Source: Phytophthora sp. 'mugwort' (Eukaryota; Oomycota; Peronosporomycetes; Peronosporales; Peronosporaceae). From it: 64,000 nucleotides of DNA. Below, piece after piece: positions 59,104 through 64,000 of this stretch. The translations under genes and the position numbers were made by a program. Position 1 is the first letter of the stretch; each line of letters opens with the position of its first letter. Location: assembly GCA_033558025.1 (NCBI GenBank), contig JAUCEF010000006.1:372001-436000 (forward strand), written 5' to 3'. The notes beneath the pieces are model-generated. The model saw nothing but the letters and a program-made list of their open reading frames with translations, made no database searches and had not been told where the DNA came from.

Positions 59104-59319
59104 ATTACCCAACTCGACGGCGATATCAACCATAGTGCGTTTTATTACACTACTGTACTGTCTAAGCAATCTATAAACCTAGAAGATTTTTCGTGCTAGT
59201 AAGCATTGAGAGGTCTACGCATGAAGCAAGAAACGTCATTTAACAAAGTACCAAACGTATTCGCATTCCAGCTTGCCATTTACTCGTCCATCAATGAGCT
59301 CCTGACTGATACCAGCACT
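59104..59319. other. Convergent intergenic region (3' ends of two genes)
   Basis: 216 bp between two stop codons facing each other. It is AT-richer than the coding DNA, with cataaatc-like and ctataaacc stretches but no clear shared polyadenylation signal. No gene is seen. Confidence 0.5.
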
Positions 59320-60627
59320 CTACAGGTCGGCAATGTCACCCTCGTAACGCGCAACAGAGCGGTCCGAAAACTGCGGCTCCGCACGCACAATGAAGGCGCC
59401 ACGGTGGTCCGGGTTGGTAATGAACACGCATCCCGAGACGCCCATGGCAGCGGCCGCCTCGCGCATGGCGTTGGCCACCTTATTCTCCTGACGCTCAGCC
59501 AGCTGCTGTGTGAAAATGTCACCGGCACGGCCGCTGGTGATTGCCAGGACCGTGGGGCCGGCGCCACTCAAGAAGCAGCCGTGCGCACCAGCTCCCAGGG
59601 CCGCCTTCATGAGCGGATCTAGGTGCGGGTACTGTGCGGCCCCACGCTGCGGTTGGTGCAGCATGTCCTGCGTAGCGTACCGAAGCTCGTCGAGGTTCCC
59701 CGAGCGGAACGCGTTCACGAAGATGGCAGCACGGCCGATGTTAAACACGGCATCCTTGCGGGGAACGTTAGGGGGCAGAATAGCGCGGGCCACGCTCGTT
59801 GGGCCCGTCGAGTCGGGGATGAACACAACGCACTGCAGGCCGTCCGGGATCTGCACGCGCGAGGAGTACCAGCGGTCGTCAGCGAAGATACCGAGCTGCA
59901 GGCCGCCGTAGATGGCGGGAGCGACGTTGTCAGGGTGGCCCTCGATCTCCGAGGCCTGGACAAATTAAACGAGGAGAGCAAGGTCAGATCAGACTCACAA
60001 GTGGGAGCACACCAATCGCAATACCAGCTGCAAAAGTTCCTCACGGCCGTGCACTGGTAGACGCATGCCAGCAAGTGCAAGGCCAGCGATGATGCCGCCC
60101 ACGATGCCAGCCGAGCTGCTGCCGAGTCCGCGCGCGAAGGGGATGCGGTTCTTGCAGTGCACCTTGAGGTGGCGCGGCATCTCCTCGCCCGCGGCCTTGA
60201 AAGCGGCCTTGATGCCCACAATTACGAGGTTGCTCTCGTCCGTAGGCAGCTCCTTGGCGCCGTCGCCTTCATTCGTGAGCGTGATGCGGCGCACATTGGG
60301 CGCGTCGCCCTCCTTCGGTGCCACGACCTCAGCCGAGATCTCCGTCCAGATATCCAGCGCCATACCGATGGTGTCGAAGCCCGGACCCATGTTGGCCGTC
60401 GTGGCCGGCACGCGCACTACCACGGACGTGAGCTTACGACGCCCCAGATCCGTGGGCAGCGCCGCCGCCTTGGCCGCGGCAACTGCCTTGGCGCGGCGCT
60501 GGGCTGCCGAGCGCTTCGCGTTCTTGCTACGCGAGCCAACGTAGTAGGCCAGTGCTGCACCTGCCGCCGCCACTGCCACCTGCGTGGCCACGCGCTGCGC
60601 CAAAAGGTCCGAGTTGCCGCCTCCCAT
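59320..60627 (-). CDS. THR1: Homoserine kinase, two exons, with N-terminal hydrophobic segment
   Basis: CDS is complement(join(59320..59955, 60025..60627)), 412 residues. It phosphorylates L-homoserine to O-phosphohomoserine, the step before threonine synthase. GHMP-kinase motifs are all present: motif 1 PATTANMGPGFDTIG (residues 74-88), the phosphate loop PFARGLGSSSAGIVGG (163-178), the LLQLASEIEGHPDNVAP motif created by splicing (198-214), and motif 3 GAHGCFLSGAGPTVLAI (324-340). Bacterial and yeast enzymes are about 310-360 residues. The excess is an N-terminal extension with a hydrophobic Ala-rich stretch (about 14-30, VAVAAAGAALAYYVG) followed by many Lys/Arg. This suggests a membrane signal-anchor or organelle targeting. 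The start chosen is the first in-frame ATG, at 60627. The frame stays open upstream to a GTG at 60675. It is divergent from the topoisomerase gene. Confidence 0.93.
59956..60024 (-). other. Spliceosomal intron of the homoserine kinase gene (69 nt, phase 0)
   Basis: On the minus strand the intron runs gtattgcg...ttgtccag, with GT-AG ends and a possible branch region gatctgacc. Removing it joins ...EELLQL to ASEIEGHPDN and restores the conserved GHMP motif. Without splicing the frame meets a TGA inside the intron at 59995-59997. Confidence 0.92.
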
Positions 60628-60996
60628 GTTCGAAACTGACGTACTGCTGGTGCGAGGATCGGAAGCTTTGACCACCGCAAGAACTTGCCGTCATTGCTCA
60701 AACAGTGTACATAGATCTTACGTAATATGAAGTGTTTTCCTTCACAATATTGTCATGTGGGGCACGTAATATGATGCAAGATCCGTGGACGGAATTTTAC
60801 AGCGCCGGCAAGCGTCGCCAGTAATAATCGAGTGACAGGAAGCGGCCCGGAGGTGCGTTCCCATCAGGGGGGGGGGGTTAGGCAGGCGACTTTCTATCGT
60901 CTACAGTCCTAGGAGCATTACCTCTCCTTTAACTCCTAAGGATTGTGGTCTGACTGTGTGCTATCCTATCTGTGTAGTCATTAGAACGCGACCACG
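60628..60996. promoter_or_regulatory. Divergent promoter region between homoserine kinase and topoisomerase genes
   Basis: 369 bp that must hold start signals for both directions. Visible elements are an 11-bp direct repeat acgtaatatga at 60720-60730 and 60764-60774, the AT palindrome acaatattgt at 60744-60753, and an 11-G tract at 60867-60877. No convincing initiator match was found on either strand. Confidence 0.6.
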
Positions 60997-63306
60997 ATGG
61001 ACAGCAGCGACGACGACTTGATCCCCATATCGATGTTGCGCAAGAAGAGCAAGCCTTCGGTGACCCAGGGCTCGTCACTCTTGGCTAGGCGCAACACGGC
61101 ACGTGCTGTGAAGCAGGAGACGCCGCGAATGATCGACGAGGACTCGGACTCGGACAGTATACCGCTGGTGCAGCTCAAGAAGAAGGCTGCGGACAGCAAG
61201 AAGGTGGCGGCCAATAGCAGTAGGAAAAACAAAGAAAAGAAGAAGACGGTGGTGAAGAAGGAGACGGGCGTCAAGCGGAAGGCTTCGAGCTATTCCTCCG
61301 CCTCTTTTCCCTCTAAGAGTAGGAAAACCAAGGCCAACTCTTCGGCGTCCAATGGTAAGGCCAAGGTGAAGAGGGAGAAGGGGATTAATGTACGCAAACT
61401 CAAGGTGCACTCCAAGAGTGAGCGACTGGACATGGCCATTAAAGCCTTTCGCTGGTGGAATGCAGAGGAGCTGCCCGAGGGCATCCAGTGGCGCACGCTA
61501 GAGCACAATGGCGTTATGTTTCCGCCTCCGTACAAGTCCCACCACGTACCACTGCTGTACAAGGGCAAGGAAATCGAGCTGACCCCTAGCCAGGAAGAAG
61601 TCGCCAGCTTTTATGCTGCTATCCCTAAGGACGGGCCGCAGCTAGGCAACCCGAAGACGGCCAAGATCTTCAACAAGAACTTTTTTACGGACTTTAAGAA
61701 GATACTAGGTAAGCATCATGAAGTCAAAACCTTCGAAGGATGTGACTTTTCTCGTATTGCTGCTCACCTGGAGAAGTTGCGTGAGGAGAAGAAGAGTATG
61801 ACGAAAGAGGAAAAACTGCCGGAGAAGGAAAAACGCGAGATGGAGCTATTTACCAATGGCTTCGCGTTTGTAGATGGTCATTTAGAGAAAGTGGGCAATT
61901 TTCGCATTGAGCCACCTGGTCTTTTCCGCGGTCGTGGTGAGCACCCAAAGACTGGTACTCTGAAGGAGCGTGTGATGCCTGAGGACGTGACAGTCAATGT
62001 CGGTATTTCGGATCGTGTACCCATTTGCAATGTCCCGGGACACGCCTGGAAACAAGTGATTCACCGTGATACGGTTTCGTGGCTAGCATACTGGAATGAA
62101 AACGTCATGGGTGGAATCAAGTACGTGTTCTTTGCGGCTAGCTCGAGCTTCAAGGGTAAGTCGGACCTGGCCAAGTACGAAAAGGCTCGGCGATTGAAGA
62201 AATGTATTGACAAAATTCGTCGGGACTATACAAAGGGCCTCAAGACCAAGGAAATGTTCACAAAGCAGCGTTCTACTGCTATGTGGGTCATTGATGTTCT
62301 GGCACTGCGTGTGGGTAACGAAAAGGGTGAGGACGAGGCTGATACAGTGGGTTGCTGCAGTCTGCGTGTGGAGCACATGTCCTTCAACGACGAGAACTGT
62401 GCCGTAACACTATCGTTCCTCGGTAAAGACTCGATGCCTTACAACAATACTGTTGAATTAGCGCAATATGGCGACGTCGGCAAGCAAGTGTACCAAAACC
62501 TACAAAACTTCTGCGCCAAAAAGGGGAAGAACGAGGAAGTTTTCCACGAGCTCTCCGTTACGGAACTGAACAAGCATTTGAGCTCACTTATGCCTGGGCT
62601 TAGTGCGAAGGTGTTCCGTACGTTCAATGCGTCATTCACGTTAGAGAAGGAGCTTCCTGGACCGTCAGGAAAAGAGCTGGATTCTAAGGGTAAGATGGAA
62701 GTAGCGCCGAAGGTTGTGCTGTATAACGATGCCAACCGGAAGGTCGCTATTCTGTGCAATCACCAGCGTACGGCTCCGAAATCTTTCGACACTACGTTGG
62801 ACAAGATGAATGCACAGCTCGATCAGCTAAAGGATCAACTGAAGGATCTGAAGCAAATGCAGGCGCTGATTTCGAAGGGCAAGTCTAGCAGCATTAAATT
62901 GAAGAAGGAAAAATCTGCATCCGATAACAAGGAGGAGGATGCCCTGGCAAGGAAAGCCCAGGCTCATCTGTTCCAGCGAACGCCCTCGGCTGACCAACTT
63001 GCTAAGAAGATTGAAAACTGGAAGAAGAAAATTAAGGCGTTGTCTCTTCGGCTTCAAGACAAGACGGACAACAAGGAGGTTGCTCTCGGGACGTCCAAGC
63101 TTAACTACATGGATCCGCGCATCACCGTCGCATGGTGCAAAAGAGTACGCTCCGCTACTGATGTCTACGCTCTTTGGCCGCATTTTTCTGATGAGCTTTT
63201 GTTTGATTTGTTACAGAACGAAGTGCCAATCTCTGCAGTGTTTTCCAAGACGCTACGGGAGAAATTCGTGTGGGCTATGGACGTGGACCCCGACTGGAAG
63301 TTCTGA
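60997..63306 (+). CDS. TOP1: DNA topoisomerase IB (eukaryotic topoisomerase I), 769 residues
   Basis: Nuclear enzyme that relaxes supercoils by transient single-strand nicking through a 3'-phosphotyrosine. Single exon and complete. Residues 1-135 are a charged, Lys/Ser-rich disordered tail with probable nuclear localisation signals and two similar acidic-IPxxxLxKK motifs (about 5-17 and 50-63). The core domain (about 140-600) begins with the EGIQWRTLEHNGVMFPPPYK region. Catalytic residues can be placed by alignment to the human enzyme: Arg438 (ALRVGNE), Lys477 (FLGKDS), Arg541 (KVFRTFNAS), His589 (ILCNHQR) and the nucleophile Tyr704 in SKLNYMDPRITVAWCK. Residues about 600-690 form the charged coiled-coil linker. 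The length is close to the human enzyme (765). The ATG at 60997 follows accacg and leaves the whole tail intact. The gene converges on the ankyrin gene. Confidence 0.96.
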   Translation: MDSSDDDLIPISMLRKKSKPSVTQGSSLLARRNTARAVKQETPRMIDEDSDSDSIPLVQLKKKAADSKKVAANSSRKNKEKKKTVVKKETGVKRKASSYSSASFPSKSRKTKANSSASNGKAKVKREKGINVRKLKVHSKSERLDMAIKAFRWWNAEELPEGIQWRTLEHNGVMFPPPYKSHHVPLLYKGKEIELTPSQEEVASFYAAIPKDGPQLGNPKTAKIFNKNFFTDFKKILGKHHEVKTFEGCDFSRIAAHLEKLREEKKSMTKEEKLPEKEKREMELFTNGFAFVDGHLEKVGNFRIEPPGLFRGRGEHPKTGTLKERVMPEDVTVNVGISDRVPICNVPGHAWKQVIHRDTVSWLAYWNENVMGGIKYVFFAASSSFKGKSDLAKYEKARRLKKCIDKIRRDYTKGLKTKEMFTKQRSTAMWVIDVLALRVGNEKGEDEADTVGCCSLRVEHMSFNDENCAVTLSFLGKDSMPYNNTVELAQYGDVGKQVYQNLQNFCAKKGKNEEVFHELSVTELNKHLSSLMPGLSAKVFRTFNASFTLEKELPGPSGKELDSKGKMEVAPKVVLYNDANRKVAILCNHQRTAPKSFDTTLDKMNAQLDQLKDQLKDLKQMQALISKGKSSSIKLKKEKSASDNKEEDALARKAQAHLFQRTPSADQLAKKIENWKKKIKALSLRLQDKTDNKEVALGTSKLNYMDPRITVAWCKRVRSATDVYALWPHFSDELLFDLLQNEVPISAVFSKTLREKFVWAMDVDPDWKF

Positions 63307-63506
63307 TTTTAGGAACGATTCGACAGGGATTGACAAGCAGGGTACGCACAGCACTCACATAAATCATAAAGAAGAATGCTCTGCAGTCATTTTCAAGCTT
63401 GTGCACAGTAAAAGGCACCGCGCATTTCATTTTTCCTCGTAATTGGTATATCGCCTTGCTCAATCCTGTTATCAAGGCATAGATGCTCACTTGGCAGTAA
63501 AACTAG
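63307..63506. other. Convergent intergenic region
   Basis: 200 bp between the topoisomerase stop and the ankyrin-protein stop. It contains ataaatcataaag (near 63359-63371), which may serve for 3'-end formation. No gene is seen. Confidence 0.5.
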
Positions 63507-64000
63507 CTAAGGCTGTTTCTCGGCATCTGCATTCTTGTGTTGCGGTTCCCACTCATCGCAGCACTTTTTGAGCTTTTCCATAAGCTCCGTGTGTCCTCGT
63601 CGTTCAGCGAAGTTCCACGCCTTGTTGCCTGTGTGGTCTTCGAGGCACGGATTTGCTCCCAGTCTCAGCAGCTTGCTGGCAGCATCGTCGCGACCGTGAT
63701 GTGCTGCCGCCATCAAAGCTGACGAGCGGTCCGACTCAATGCGCTGAAAATTAACGTCCATGCCGTTCTGGATTAGACTAAAGACAGAGTGGAAATCTTC
63801 CTGACGGAAGGCATGGTAGATAGCCGCATCCATCACAGAGCCGAGCACTTGTACATTGCGGTCCTTCACCGAGAGCGACTTCGCACCAATGCCATTTCCT
63901 GCCGCCTTCCTGTCGTCGCCATTGCCGCTGGGTGACTGCGCTGCAGGCGTAACGCTAATCGGGTCGCACTTGTCCTTCTGTCCGCATTTTGCACAGAACT
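63507..64000 (-). CDS. Ankyrin-repeat protein, 5' part missing at the window edge
   Basis: The reading frame is open from the right edge to a TAG at 63507-63509; 163 C-terminal codons are visible. The visible part starts with a cysteine motif FCAKCGQKDKCD, like half of a zinc ribbon. A Gly/Ala/Ser-rich linker follows, then at least two ankyrin-type repeats (DVNFQ...SSALMAAAHHGRDDAASKLLRLGANP and ...GNKAWNFAERRGHTELMEKLKK), and a charged tail ending in EKQP. Ankyrin repeats mediate protein binding; the specific role is unknown. The start lies outside the window, so length and domain content are unknown. Internal GTG and ATG codons should not be taken as the start. Confidence 0.8.
   Translation of the reverse strand, partial: FCAKCGQKDKCDPISVTPAAQSPSGNGDDRKAAGNGIGAKSLSVKDRNVQVLGSVMDAAIYHAFRQEDFHSVFSLIQNGMDVNFQRIESDRSSALMAAAHHGRDDAASKLLRLGANPCLEDHTGNKAWNFAERRGHTELMEKLKKCCDEWEPQHKNADAEKQP

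Overview
This looks like nuclear DNA of a eukaryotic microbe. An oomycete (Phytophthora/Peronospora-like) is my best inference. The protein genes are intron-poor and tightly packed, one combines START and FYVE domains in the way oomycete gene families do, the one intron found is a short 69-nt GT-AG intron, and there is an oomycete-type initiator candidate. I could not confirm the species.

About 85% of the window (1-54956) is one head-to-tail tandem array with a 735-bp period. Each unit holds one 80-nt class II tRNA-Leu(AAG) gene on the + strand and a spacer of about 655 bp. There are 74 complete tRNA genes, and the array runs off the left edge. By eye, 66 copies match one consensus, five carry an A-to-T change at the invariant T-loop A58 (inside the B box), and three carry D-arm changes. 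One of the A58 mutants (18950-19029) also has its anticodon changed from AAG (Leu) to AGG (Pro). Spacer SNPs and small indels show a left-to-right change of haplotype and several multi-unit duplications (2205, 2210 and 2934 bp), as expected from unequal exchange. The last three units are the most degenerate, and the array stops about 11 nt into a decayed tRNA copy.

The right 9 kb is ordinary single-copy gene space. A 1.1-kb gene-poor flank (54957-56097) leads to a 1001-residue START-FYVE-FIST protein gene (+, 56098-59103). This converges on a two-exon homoserine kinase gene (-, 59320-60627) with an N-terminal hydrophobic segment. A 369-bp divergent intergenic region separates that gene from a complete type IB DNA topoisomerase gene (+, 60997-63306). 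The topoisomerase gene converges on a partial ankyrin-repeat protein gene (-, 63507 to the right edge).

The array and the genes have no obvious shared pathway. The array is most simply a large Pol III tRNA reservoir kept uniform by concerted evolution. The genes cover lipid/endosome-type signalling, threonine biosynthesis and DNA topology.
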